A DNA stretch of 64,000 bases from Siphonodentalium dalli (Eukaryota > Mollusca > Scaphopoda > Gadilida > Siphonodentaliidae): assembly GCA_032622095.1 (NCBI GenBank), contig CP136064.1, forward strand, positions 188,593,794 through 188,657,793, written 5' to 3'. Below the pieces are notes generated by a model. The model saw only the letters and a list, made by a program, of their open reading frames with translations. It did not search any database and had not been told where the DNA came from. A program made the translations under genes and the position numbers. Of this stretch, positions 48,788 to 59,784 are shown in pieces (the stretch's first letter is position 1; every line of letters starts with the position of its first letter).

Positions 48788-49080
48788 AATCTAACAATAT
48801 ATTATTCGAGATACTACTTCTCAGTTCATGTTATTTTTATACACTAGGATGTAAATTAAAAAGGAAATATATTCACAAATTATTAGCCAGAACCCATAAC
48901 CCATCTTTAATTCATTTACGGAAATGTCTTCAAATGTACTGTTATATCTAAGGGGATGTCTTTCATCATAATTATATCTCACTAACGTTCGTCTGCGGAG
49001 CTAGACCAAGCCCACCTGAGGATTGTAACTTAATTTACAATACAAAATCAATTTACTCTGCATACCACCAAAGGTATCAT

Positions 49081-49799
49081 CTCAGCCAAAACTCATTTCA
49101 ATCCACCATTCATTGTCTGACAAATCCTCCGAAATAACTAGCAAGGAGGACAGGATGAGGCGACAAGCTGTTTCATTTGCGAGTTTGTCGTGATGAGTTT
49201 CAATCACCTCCGCTCCTCGGGGTGTAGATATTCGTAATTGTGAACACCGGAAAGCATTTTGCAATTCGGAATGCACTGATTAGCTTGCCTATCCCTCGAG
49301 TTTTTGAAGCGATCCATATTGATTGGTCGAGAAACATGCCAGCATCAAACCCCGTCGGCGTAGAGTTAAAGCTCTCTATTTGTCTAAGTATACAGCCAAC
49401 TTGCATGACCAAATTGGGCAGACATAATATACAATGCACAGTAACTCTGTCAGAATTACTTGAGAATGGTAGATAACATAAACACAGTAGTAGGCAACAT
49501 GTGTGAAAGTTACGACTTATAAGCCTTCATGGAATCAATAACCATGCCTGTTTATCCGATTGGAAAAAAATGATTGCTACTCATTTGTTGATGTGAAATT
49601 TGATGTCTGTGGATTCTGGACACAGGTGCACTGGACTAATTTGGTGAGTAAAATCTATTTTTGATTATGTCATGAGACTCTTGTCTCAGATATTCTTATG
49701 TCTGTCCAGTTATCAAATTCCATTTTGATGATGTTTTGAACTTTATTTCTGTGTTTTTCTGTAATTATTCCAGACATATGCATATATATTATTAATTAA
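49081..49799. other. Unassigned DNA with overlapping open frames
   Basis: 49082-49476 has open frames of 64-79 codons on both strands and less AT bias than the neighbours. The minus frame 49276-49082 (ending SEDLSDNEWWIEMSFG) begins at GTG, not ATG, just after an in-frame TAA, and lacks a good acceptor, so I make no gene call. Confidence 0.3.
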
Positions 49800-50385
49800 T
49801 TTTCAATAGTTATCTGTGGATTCGATGATAAGCTACTGGAAATATTAATTTTTACCGTATTTTGTCATATATTGGTCTAATGTTAAGTGCCATTGTCCTG
49901 AACTTCTGTATCAGTGCAGATGTTTGTGAAAATTTGGGTGTCAACTCGGAAAAGTGCAATTCATTTTTGAAACATATTAACTAAAAATTTAATTTCTATC
50001 AAAGTTTATTAATATGAAAAAGATGTCAGTTGAGAAATACCTGATACAGTCTTCAACTTAGCTATTTAATATGATGTTTTGGCCTTTCTTTCTCTACTAT
50101 AATTAATACTCTAATAATACTCTACATATCCATTCATTTATTAATTTAATTAATTAATTTCCATTATCTATCAATGGAAATTAATCGTGTTGCTGGATAA
50201 TCTTTATTTTTTACCATATTTGGTCATATATCTGTTAATTTTTAAGATCCATTGTCCGGAACATTTGTATCAGAATATTGATCTCAGTGCAGATGTTTGT
50301 AAAACTGTGAAAAAACTCAGAATGTGGAATTCATTCTTGAGTCATTTAAACAAACAAACTTACTCAAAGTTTATTAAGGGGTTTG
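49800..50385. repeat. Direct duplication, about 360 bp period
   Basis: GGATTCGATGATAAGCTACT ... TATCAGTGCAGATGTTTGTG (49815-49930) recurs diverged at 50190-50300 (GATCTCAGTGCAGATGTTTG). An open frame in the second copy (50187-50456) is broken in the first, so I do not call a gene. Confidence 0.6.
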
Positions 50386-50445
50386 TTTCTACACATGGCC
50401 TATCTCAGGATGTGGATAGATGGATCTTTTCAGAAAACTACTTAA

Positions 50446-50683
50446 CCCTTCAATGACTATAGCTTCCTGAAATTTTTTGAAAACCTTGTGCCAATGCAGT
50501 CTCCCATAGGGAGCCTCGCATATATAGGATAATACATTGGCCTAACAATATTTACTTTGGTCTTGTAAGCCATTGTATTTTCTTATATATGCTAGGCTCC
50601 CTATGAGAGACTTGCATCTTTTAGAGAATGCATTGGCACAGGATCTTTAATGATGCACCAGCACAACTCCCATCATGAAATGG
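50446..50683. mobile_element. TTAA hairpin MITE (family B)
   Basis: TTAA at 50442-50445; right flank TTAG. First hairpin lacks its left arm; second decayed (TATATATGCTAGGCTCCCTA). An older copy. Confidence 0.82.
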
Positions 50684-51228
50684 TTAGTTGTTAAACTAGT
50701 ACACCACCTGAAGGAATCTATGTTATCTGAAGACCACATCATGCATATTATATAACAATAACAATATCAAAAAGATGACTAATCATATTATTTTGAGGGA
50801 AATTTTGGGAGGAGCATTCTCAGCACATGTACTAATTGATTAGAAATGAATGACTACAAGAAAATACACATTATCTGTACCAATGAAACACTTGAATGAC
50901 TATTCAATTGAGAGCAAGACTGCTTCGAGAATATTAACAGAATGTTAGTGGATTGCTGGAAAATTGTGAGCATATAAATCTTTTGGCTGAGATGAGTTTT
51001 AGGTCATAGGTCCAAAGCCAAATCCCCAGCTGACCAGCTATCTCTTACAGTTGATTTCTCCCCGCTTGAGTGGACAAGCCTGCATACCAACATTTATAGT
51101 CATTGCATTGGTTCTTCATTGTAAAGTTTTTGTAAATTGCTGCTCAAAATTGTGAAAATGCTTCTCCCAAAATTTCACTTAAAAAAATATGATCAATGTA
51201 ATCTTTTTGACATTCTTATAATAACAAG
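50684..51228. other. Unassigned DNA
   Basis: A short stretch, GAGTGGACAAGCCTGCATAC (51068), resembles AAGTGGACTGACCTGCGTAC at 62294, so an unnamed dispersed repeat may be present. Confidence 0.35.
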
Positions 51229-51369
51229 ATATATGGCTTGTTGCCATTCATTGGAAAGCTCTCGCCGAGAACTTTCCGATGAATGGCAACAAGCCATATT
51301 TCTAAATCCTGAAAAGTTACCCATAATTCTGTTGTGGTAGAGGAGTCGATTATTTCGAGCATTACTGTA
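51229..51369. mobile_element. Family A MITE lacking the outer left arm
   Basis: Begins at ATATGGCTTGTTGCCATTC and includes the core and complete right arm ending GAGCATTACTG. The outer left arm (about 70 bp) is missing. Confidence 0.8.
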
Positions 51370-51379
51370 GATGTGATAT

Positions 51380-53170
51380 CACTGATATCACCCAAACATG
51401 GTAAATTTCTTTAGATAAATTAACCTTTTATCAGAATTCCTAATCAATGTTTCCCGATTTGATTGATAACATATCATCTGGGAATTAGCATCTATTGTGT
51501 TGGTGCTGCATTATTCTGATCAAGAGCCCTATATGGTATGAACAAGGTGAGGAAATTTTTCCCAGGAGATGCCCTTCGAACGCTATATTATGCCTTAATT
51601 CAAAGCCGTCTTGTCTATGGAATTCAAATTTGGGGGCACTCAGTATCATCCAATAAAGCCTTCCTACTACAAAAGAGAGCTATCAGAACAATAAGCTATG
51701 CCAAATACAACAGCCACACTGAACCCTTATTCAAAAAAAGAAATATTTTGAAATTTGAGATTTGCACGCCTGTCATGTTAGTCTGTTTATGTATGATTGG
51801 ACACATCTTAACCTACCGGCATCATTTCTAACAGCATTTAACAACAAGATATCAATCACCAGACAATCTGGATGCATTAGGGACATTAAATCACGAACGA
51901 AATTCTCCGAGGTTTTACCCAAACATTCATTCCCAAGATTATGGAATGAAACTGACAAAAAACTTGAAAGCCTACAAAACTTTAAATATCAAATGAAGGT
52001 CAAGATTATCAATGCTTATGATGCAAACTTTAAATGTAAAAACAAAACTTGCAGAGAATGTTTTCCTCCCAAAAGCTCATAATTAAACTACATATACTTA
52101 ACTCCCGAGTAACAAGCCAGCCCCCTCCCCGGTCGTGAGTGCTGATTACCCTGAAAACTCGCCCTTATTGGACCCTGCTAACACGATTTAAATATCACAT
52201 ACGCATTATCATTGTTACTTAAGCAGGGTCCAACTTACTATTAGAAAGTGTTCTTTAAATTGCCGTGCACACGCCTACATAGCCATAACTATACGGTACA
52301 ATGTACTTAATACAATATTTTGATATTATAAATTACAGTATTTTCTTATTAGCACATCAACTTGAGATTATGCCATTGATATATTAGTTATTATATTGAC
52401 AACGGGGGTGACAGGAAGACAGCCAATCCTGGTTATGCCACTCCCACACAATAATTACACTTGATTTTTTATATATTATTGTTGATTTGTTGTAAACTAA
52501 TTATTGTGTGAATAAAACATCTACATCTACATCTACATCAGAGATACATAATGACACTCAGGGAATCTGTCTGTGATTATTAAATTGATCTTTTTTTACC
52601 ACAGCATTTCAAACGCTAACTATATAGGCCTCGTTTTAATCTCTTACTTTCATCACAAGAATTTAATTGAAGAGAAGAAAAGGTTGAAATATGATCAAAT
52701 GAAAAAAGCCAAAATACTGATAGATAATGACACAAATACGGTAAACTTGTTTAGTTTAAGTTTGTTAATAAAATAAAGTTACCAGAAATGTGAAATATTA
52801 TCATTTGTAAGAATAGGTTGACGCCTGACGGAATAAAAACATTTATTAAAAGATGTATTATGACTGACATATGGCCTAAATATGGTAAACTTGTTAATAA
52901 CCCTTGATCAGAAATCCTAATCAAAGTATCGACTGCTTTCATTGATGACCTAACATTGCAGAATCAGTATGTGTTGCGTTTGTGAGGAGATGAATTATTA
53001 CGATTCTGATCAGACATTCATATCGACACAGGGAATCTGACTGTGATTGATAAATTGGTTTCTTTTATAGCCGTGTTTCAAAGGTTAACTAGGGCTCATT
53101 TACGGGGGTTTATTAATAAATTGGTCTTTTGCTTTCATCACCGCGTTTCAAAGGTTAACTAGGGCTCGTT
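51380..53170. repeat. Duplicated flank hosting the LINE
   Basis: TTAACCTTTTATCAGAATTC ... ATTATTCTGATCA (51420-51520) and CAGGGAATCTGTCTGTGATT (52560) recur contiguously at 52895-53045. A 65-bp tandem piece (GTTTCAAAGGTTAACTAGGG) occurs at 53085 and 53145. Confidence 0.7.
51521..52539 (+). mobile_element. 5'-truncated non-LTR retrotransposon (jockey/CR1-like), dead
   Basis: The first frame encodes the end of a reverse transcriptase: SRALYGMNKVRKFFPGDALR, then TLYYALIQSRLVYGIQIWGH and LLQKRAIRTISYAKYNSHTE with PLFKKRNILKFEI. These are the conserved blocks after the catalytic domain in jockey-superfamily LINEs. A frameshift near 51765 moves the rest (VSLFMYDWTHLNLPASFLTA to the stop at 52080-52082) to another frame. 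A 3' UTR of about 430 bp follows with AATAAA at 52511 and a tail of ACATCT repeats (52517-52539). Everything 5' of the RT end is missing. The insertion point is defined by a paralogous copy of the flank near 53002-53015. Confidence 0.88.
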
Positions 53171-53289
53171 TTACATGGTTTTATCTCCGCATATTCCAAT
53201 ATGATCAATAAACTATAAATCCTCTCCACAGCCTCAAGTGCCATACGAAACGCAACGGTGATCTAATAAAGATGATGACACCACAATCT

Positions 53290-54030
53290 ACCTGCAGCCG
53301 GCTCACTCCACCGGAAAAGTAATCTTGCTGGGCTGGTCGCAGTTTCAAGGCCAAGTGACTTATGACTGTGCAGGTATCAGCTTTTCGACCTGAAGGAATA
53401 GTACATCGCCATATGACAGTCAACTATTTATCGTCTTCAGTACCTGTTAGTATAAATGCTAAATAGATATAACTAGGCAGGTCACATCTTCAAGGCGAAG
53501 TGAGTTGCAACTACGCAGCTTTTAGGAATAGTGCATCTGAAATCTTTGTTGCTCGTTATCATCTTCAGTACCTGCAGGCATCGTTAAGGGACATTTGACT
53601 AAAACGTTCTATCTCGCTGTGCAGCTCACGTCTTCAAGACCAGGTGCATATGACTTTTGGATGGCTCTTCTTGACTTTAAGGAATCCAGACTCTTATTCG
53701 CCTGTTTATCATCTTCAGTACCTGCAGGCAAGGTTAATGGACATTTAACTGAACAGTACTACCTCGCAGGGCGGATCACATCATCAAGACCAAGTTCATC
53801 TGAAACTTTTTACTGTGCTTCAAGGCTTTAAGGAACATTGCATCTGTAATCTTAGTCACATGATAGCAAGCTTGAAGGGCATTTTGCAAACAAGAGCTAT
53901 ATATCACAGCCAGGACATATCTTCAAGTTCTAGAGCATCTGACTTGTGACAACACTTGTTGGCTTCATAATAGCGCATCTGAACTCTTAGTCACCTGTTT
54001 ACCATCTTCAGTGCCTGTTAGCCTAGTTTT
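53290..54030. repeat. Degenerate tandem array, about 140-150 bp unit
   Basis: ATCTTCAGTACCTG-type motif at 53431, 53560, 53710 and 54003, each preceded by CATCTGAAATCTTTGTTG-like and AAGGAATAGTGCATCTG-like text and followed by a CACATCTTCAAGACCAAGT-like block. It lies about 2 kb upstream of the unidentified gene. Confidence 0.7.
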
Positions 54031-55985
54031 AATAAGTACATTACAGTGGTATACCAATGGTTTCTTCATTTTAGCAGAGTTGGATTATGGCTACTGGACT
54101 TCACTGCAGAATGCCGCAAAACAATCCCAAACAAAGAAACGGACCTGTTTCGTGATCTCATCTTCACCTATTAAGGAGCATAACATGTCACACCTGAACT
54201 AAACAACAATCGTTAATAGGAGGAGTTAATACGGGGTGTTTATATGATATTACTCGGAAGGAGGTGCTGAATGAGATGGAAGATTATCATTATATTGAGG
54301 ATGTTTTCTTCAAACTTATCTAAGTTGACTGTATGTAAATACTCGTCTTGTGATATTGTTGGCAGCTTAAAGACTATATGATTTTATTTACTAGAGTCCT
54401 TTAATAACTCTGGACAACTGGATTTTAGATTTTCTTCCTATGAAATTTCTTCATCTGTAGATAATACATCTGTCGAATGTTAATTTCCGAACTGACTTTA
54501 CTGATAATGTAACCATCACATAAACTCTTATCGTTCTGTGTTGGATGAGTAACCAGGAATAGGAAACTATGGTTACAAGACATATGCCAGTCTCGACAAC
54601 TATATGGCACTTTGGATAGTCACCCAATAATGTTATCAACTTATCTAATTCAAATGAGGAGAATGATCAACACAAAACATTGATGGCCTAATTATGAAAT
54701 ATGGAGTTTGACCTAATTAACTGCAACAATTTTTGAAAATCGGAAATATATATATCTTTTTTTTTCAATTTCTAACTGACAGTTATTTGAATCAACCAAA
54801 AGTGATACAAATCTCCAGAATATATGACATTTCATTGTTCTATTTCTTTGAATCTGGATTAAATAGACGCATGAACTGATGAACTTGTGAGGATCTCATT
54901 GCGCCTTGTTACGTAATCATATTTATTATGGATTCAACAGACGTTATTGTACATGATTAAGAATCTACCTGAAGACATGTTTTACCGAGTGCAGCATGCA
55001 TTTTGATCATTCAAGGAATTGAGAATGGTACTTAGGCACTTCCAGTCTCAGTGGAATAACGACAAAACATTAAGATGATTGAAGCAGACACATCAGGCTC
55101 GACAATTAGGCTCCGCCAATGATTGATGATCGGCAGGTAAATCGTAACTAGGTGCGTTTTCCACACGTCTGACAATTGGATCTATAAAGTGAAATCCTTT
55201 GGCGTACCATGGAAATTAACTACCGGAAATTGTTAATATCAACAATTCAACATTCATATTGATTGCTGAAGGCGCAAGATCACATGTGTTTGAAACATTG
55301 TGTTGCATTGGAGTAAATGGTGCATTTCCTTTGGAAAATGTACCAATAGATATATCACTTATTGTGTTGGTAGTGTGGTGGTGTGTGTTATGAGTGTCAT
55401 ATATATTCAGCGGTCTATTTATCTTCTGTGCATTATTTAACACATCATCGAGTTACACTTATACTCAGGAGGATTCTTTCATTTCCATAGAGAAACTCCA
55501 TATTGTTCTGAAAGAAGTGATCATAACACACATCATTGACATTTGTGTTCACATCTCTATGCAGGATATGGTTATTCATTCCATGCTCAACACTATATGC
55601 AACGTTTAACTATCTTTGCTCAACTTTATGCAACACTTGACTCTACTGGAAGCAGAACTCTTTCCTTTCGAGATATTATACTGTTGTAGTTTTACGTTCT
55701 ACATAACAACTGGACAAATTCCACAAAATAACAGATTTATTTATATCTGTTTCGCTGGACTAGAGGATATATAACATTGAACACTAAATTCCAGTTTTAT
55801 ACACCACTTGATTATATTTCTTTGGAACTATTTTGGCTTGACGTTACAGAGAATGACTTGAAAATTTCACAAGCTAAAACATTTGTGTTTATTCACCTTT
55901 GAAAAGTTATTTCACTGGATTAGAGGATATATAATATGGAGTACTGAAATCCATAGATTGTTGAGCCTGTAAAGAATTCAGTATC
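54031..55985. other. Upstream region of the unidentified gene
   Basis: Largely unique sequence. GGATATATAACATTGAACAC (55766) and GGATATATAATATGGAGTAC (55925) are part of a repeat with about 160 bp period (CTGGATTAGAGGATATATAA); the second lies about 60 bp before the ATG and contains a TATA-like motif. Promoter role is inferred only. Confidence 0.35.
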
Positions 55986-56489
55986 ATGTATCTGTATTCG
56001 CAAAATGTTTCTGATGCTCCATCGTCACCTTTACCCGGTGTCCGCTCGTCAAGTCACATGCAGGCATTGTTAAAGCCTGGCATTGGATCATCACGGAGAT
56101 CGGCTACGAGAGGTGGAAAGCATCTTCGGTCACTGTCGGCCAGGTCTGGGCTCTCAAGGTCACGAGAATTTTATCCTACAACACCAAGCAAATCAGGCAA
56201 ACCTGGATCGCTAGAAGTTCCAAGTAGATCAAGACATTTATCTCTGACTCGCAAAGGTGAAAATCTAAGGCCTTCTATACCTGAACTTACTGGTCTCCGA
56301 TTATCAGAGCCGTGCTGGGATTGTGACTTTGAAGGTTCAAACTATTCAAGTTCTCCTAAGCGGAGCTACCTGCAGAGGTACGGTGGGAGTTCTTGCTACC
56401 CAATATTGGCAGAAATAAAACCTGGGTGGGTTGTCCACAACAACCCACAGAGGCTCTGTGACTATAGTGACTATAACTATCAATGCTGG
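55986..56489 (+). CDS. Exon 1 of a small unidentified two-exon gene nested in the CASK intron
   Basis: 168 codons from ATG (in-frame stop just upstream near 55962) to a GTGAGT donor, phase 0. Residues 1-109 have no cysteine and are rich in Ser, Arg, Gly and Pro with basic-serine patches (SSRRS at 35-39, RSLSARSGLSRSR at 48-60, RSRHLSLTRK at 81-90), suggesting a disordered, possibly phosphorylated region. From 110 the composition changes: C110-x2-C113 in CWDCDFEG, then C137, C158 and C167 among Tyr and Trp (GWVVHNNPQRLCDYSDYNYQ). There is no signal peptide or membrane segment. It joins in phase to 57380-57457. It is the longest open frame of the window and lies in non-repetitive DNA, so I think it is real. 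I do not recognise the family. It could also be an alternative first exon of CASK, since the phase matches. Confidence 0.65.
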
Positions 56490-56600
56490 GTGAGTAAAAT
56501 AATATACCCCTATTGACTGCCTTGCGGTGTTCAGAAGACACCATCAAGAGAGAATATAGCTGTGGCTATTCCACCCCAAAGCAGTCAATATGTGTTTTAT

Positions 56601-56859
56601 CTCTTTCATGACTGGAACTTCCTGAAATTTTGCGAAAACCCTGTGGCAATGCATTCTCTTATATATGCGAGTCTCCCATAGGGAGCCTCGCATATATAAG
56701 AGAATGCATTGGTCTAAAAATATTTATCTTGACCTTGTAAGACAGTGCATTCTCTTATATATGTGAGGCTCCCTATGGGAGGCTCGCATATATAAGATAA
56801 TGCACCGGCGCAGGGTCTTTTAATAATGCTGCACCAGCGCAGCTCCCGTCATGAAAGTG
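56601..56859. mobile_element. TTAA hairpin MITE (family B) in the intron of the unidentified gene
   Basis: Ends CTCTTTCATGACTGGAACTT and AGCTCCCGTCATGAAAGTG, TTAA at 56860-56863. Two nearly perfect hairpins. Confidence 0.87.
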
Positions 56860-57379
56860 TTAATATATATTGCACAATTCTCACCTCTGCCAATGGTGAC
56901 GTCAACAGGCTGGTAACAGTTTGAGGATTATAGTCCCGGCAATAGTTCTCTTGCCATATTTCTCGATTCACAAACTTGATGCTAGCAGGCAGGTAACAGT
57001 TTGAACACTGTATCCCAGGCGATAGTTTGCTTGCCGGGCAATGGTCAAAACTTCTCTCTGACACATGATTGCGCTTGTCCAATAAATAGACATGAACCTC
57101 TGTATTATAATAACATTTAACTCTACTTAAGTGATGATGCATTTAGGTTGTTATGTAACATGCACCTATATGTTTGATCACCGTACAGGTAGTTCTGCTT
57201 TAGGGTAAATATAAGCTCGAGGACAGTGGCATATTATCTGTCTGTCATGACAAATTTGTCAACACATGGGTGTTGAGCATTTTATATTTGTCGGACATTT
57301 TGCACACATTGCAAGTACTAGTGTCCGTGTGCTGAATCGCTAATGCATATAGCGTATTCTAGAAGTTGTTTATTTGCAG

Positions 57380-57457
57380 AATCAACTTCGAACGAAAGCA
57401 TGTCAGCAAGACTACATCGAATATTGGAAATATGCACTCGTGCCCAATAAATGCTGA
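57380..57457 (+). CDS. Terminal exon of the small unidentified gene
   Basis: A good acceptor (GTTGTTTATTTGCAG) at 57379 is followed in phase 0 by 25 codons, NQLRTKACQQDYIEYWKYAL then VPNKC, and TGA at 57455-57457. Joined to 55986-56489 it gives a 193-residue protein ending in cysteine. C176 and C193 raise the count to seven cysteines, all in the C-terminal 84 residues, and the Tyr/Trp richness continues across the junction. That shared composition is the main reason to pair the exons. An AATAAA at 57446-57451 overlaps the last codons; further AT-rich signals follow. The intron (56490-57379) carries a TTAA MITE at 56601-56859. The family is not recognised. Confidence 0.55.
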   Translation, partial: NQLRTKACQQDYIEYWKYALVPNKC

Positions 57458-57814
57458 ACATATTAAGACATATTCACCAAATAATTAGTGCATAAATGTG
57501 TGTTTCCGATATTGGCCACACAATGCTTGTCGTTACAGTATGACACATGACGTAATATTTACGTAACCTCTTCTTGAAGTGATGAAATATATATGTCATC
57601 AATAAGCAAAGTTTCAACTCAGAACATGCACAGTAATTACATGCAGGGCGTCATTTGACGTTGTACCGCCATTCAACCACGGTCAAGTGGTATCACCGCG
57701 ATTGTGAATGGTTGACATGCGGCTTCCACTGGTAATCTTACTGGGGCACTGGTAACAATTTTTTAACAGCCTCGTTATTTTTTTGCGACTGCCATACTCC
57801 ACATTAATTTTTCT

Positions 57815-58110
57815 GGTCAAACCGAGACTGTGTGCTAAAAGTGACTATGAGTATTAAGCTAGGTGACTAAAATAACATCTATTATGAAGACTAACCTATT
57901 CTTGAAGTGATGAAGTAATTAGGTCATTATGTAACATGCACCTGTATGTCTGGTCAAACCAATACTGTGTGCTAAAAGTTATTATGATTACTAATGCATT
58001 TTGTCTAAAACATCTTTTATGGTGAAAAACTACTATGAGGGTATCTACTTGAGTACTTAATTTGTTGTTATGTAAAAGTGTCTAGACATGTCTTGTCAAA
58101 GGGAGACTGT
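57815..58110. repeat. Diverged local repeat
   Basis: CTGGTCAAACCGAGACTGTG and CTGGTCAAACCAATACTGTG (57811, 57949) with GTGCTAAAAGT after each; CTTGAAGTGATGAA at 57573 and 57902; ATGTAACATGCACCTRTATG at 57155 and 57930. Confidence 0.55.
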
Positions 58111-58471
58111 GGGACTATATTATCAAATGTTCTGCAGCTTCTGCCTCCAGTAAGAGACCAAATATTTTATTGGTCAGAAACCTTGTTATTAATCACAGGT
58201 TTTATGTTTCGAGCTGTCAACATATTTGGGAACCAAGAAAATTCCTTCCCCTGTCCCTCTCTGGTCTGCTTCATGGCGAAGGGACTTTAACATTTTGTGC
58301 CGATTATTCTCTTCGGAATAAATGTCAAATTGATGTCTGTGAATGCATGACCAGGACTATAATCAGCAAAACATAGATACTATTGTGATTGATAGACGGT
58401 ATCATGGTGTGATATTGCATGGCTTTGTTGAACATAAACTCCAAACCATCAATCTCAAATGTAACCATCAA

Positions 58472-59448
58472 TAGGGCCCTGTGAATCGATTTGGAATCTT
58501 TCATCTGATTTAATTAGATTTGAAATCGGATGTCCTGATTCGAACTGTATCGAATCACTGGCACCAGTTGTATTCTCATTACAGACAACATTGCTTTTTC
58601 ACTGAGATAACTTATGATACCAATGAAAGACCACACATTACAAACACTGATGTAGACTGAGCTATACTATATAGATAACCAAAGCATTGCACGACTGATG
58701 AAACTGATCTAGCAAAATTTCATATATATGTTGAACTTCAGCTATGTGAATCAGGCCTCAGCTTGCAGGTTGAGAATAGGGAGAAGTGACTTCTCCCTCT
58801 GGCAGAAATAGGGAGAAGTGAGAGCAAAATAGGGAGAAGTCAGAGAGACTGAAGAATAATTTCATCTGATGAGCTCGATCTTTATTTAATATGTATAGGT
58901 AAACAAACGAATAAAACATATGAATATACACATAGAGACTAGATCAGTGATTCTAGTTAAAGAATATGTTGGGCCGTTTTACCTAAACATCGAGTTCAGA
59001 TACAATCGAAAATCGGAGGGCGACTTCACTTCTCCCTGGCACGACACTAAGGCGACTTTGTGGCGTCGAGGGCGACTATTTCGCCCTACTTGCCTGGTAA
59101 GCTGAGGCCTGTCGTGAATGCTTTAATACTGACTTCATTATTGCTTATGATACCATTTCAATATTCTATAGCTGAGATAGCCACAAAGAATGTGCACTTA
59201 ATTGGTCAAATGCGAATCTGGTCCATTTATGGATAATATTTACATTATATACCGATGATCACTTATCATCGTTACATATTTAGAAAATTTATATTGGTTC
59301 AGCCACTCAGTCACGTAATATCTACATCTTCACTATTGATATGTCTGATGTAATGATTATATTCGAGATTGGGTGCGATTCGGAATCATTTGGCTGATTC
59401 GATTCGAGATTCGATTCGAAATGAAAATGCCCGATTCACAGGGCCCTA
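58472..59448. mobile_element. hAT-like non-autonomous element, 977 bp
   Basis: Ends TAGGGCCCTGTGAATCG in inverted orientation at both sides, flanked by ACCATCAA (58464-58471) and ACCGTCAA (59449-59456), a 7/8 match to an 8-bp duplication typical of hAT. Subterminal regions repeat GATTCGA/CGAATC motifs. No transposase frame. It contains a second, younger element at 58752-59111. Confidence 0.8.
58752..59111. mobile_element. Second hAT-like MITE nested in the first, 360 bp
   Basis: Inverted ends CAGGCCTCAGCTTGC and (reversed right end) CAGGCCTCAGCTTAC, flanked by ATGTGAAT (58744-58751) and TCGTGAAT (59112-59119), 6/8 matching. Internally AGGGAGAAGT is repeated near the left end and occurs reversed as ACTTCTCCCT on both sides. 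Confidence 0.75.
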
Positions 59449-59505
59449 ACCGTCAATCCACCACAATAACTTATAGTGTTGGGTGAGTAAAATGATGTTT
59501 GCTAA

Positions 59506-59767
59506 CACTTTCTATACTAAATGGATTCTCCCACCCAGTTATAAAAGTAAATATTGGAATGGTCTATTATTCATTTGGAGAGGTGTTCAGGAAAAATGAG
59601 CAGATGACAGTATAAAAAACAACATACAAGTGCAAAAGTGTTCATTTTCTTAGTTGGGAAATGTTCAAATAATAGGTTCAACAAATCACCTATACATGTA
59701 GTTGAACTTATTATCTGAACATTTCCTAAGGACACTACTCGTCAATGAGTATTCAGTATAGAAAGGG
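59506..59767. mobile_element. Family C TTAA MITE
   Basis: Ends CACTTTCTATACTAAATGG and TATTCAGTATAGAAAGGG; central palindrome AATGTTCAAATAATAGGTTC / AGTTGAACTTATTATCTGAA. The flanking TTAA is decayed on both sides. Confidence 0.78.
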
Positions 59768-59784
59768 TGATATCTCCTATTATT

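Larger units (their letters stand above)
47300..49080. repeat. Three dispersed copies of an element with a CACCTGAGAATTGTAACTTA core
   Basis: Copies at 47338-47380, 47845-47895 and 48995-49050, each about 20-30 bp after a GTCTGTG/CGTCTGCGG stretch; the outer two continue into ATTTACAATAC and CACTCTG(T/C). TTAA MITEs are interspersed, so an older element may have been split. Confidence 0.45.

Noticed and set aside
49082-49476. Overlapping open frames on both strands
   Set aside because: The minus frame lacks an ATG and follows a stop; the plus frame has no splice sites or recognised motifs. Left as unassigned.
50187-50456. 89-codon frame MLLDNLYFLPYLVIYLLIFK
   Set aside because: It lies in one copy of a duplicated segment, is broken in the other copy, and runs into a TTAA MITE.
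56640-56710. MITE hairpins as microRNA genes or as a real core promoter
   Set aside because: The TATATAAG motif and hairpin recur in every family B copy as part of the transposon arms; there is no independent evidence of processing or transcription.
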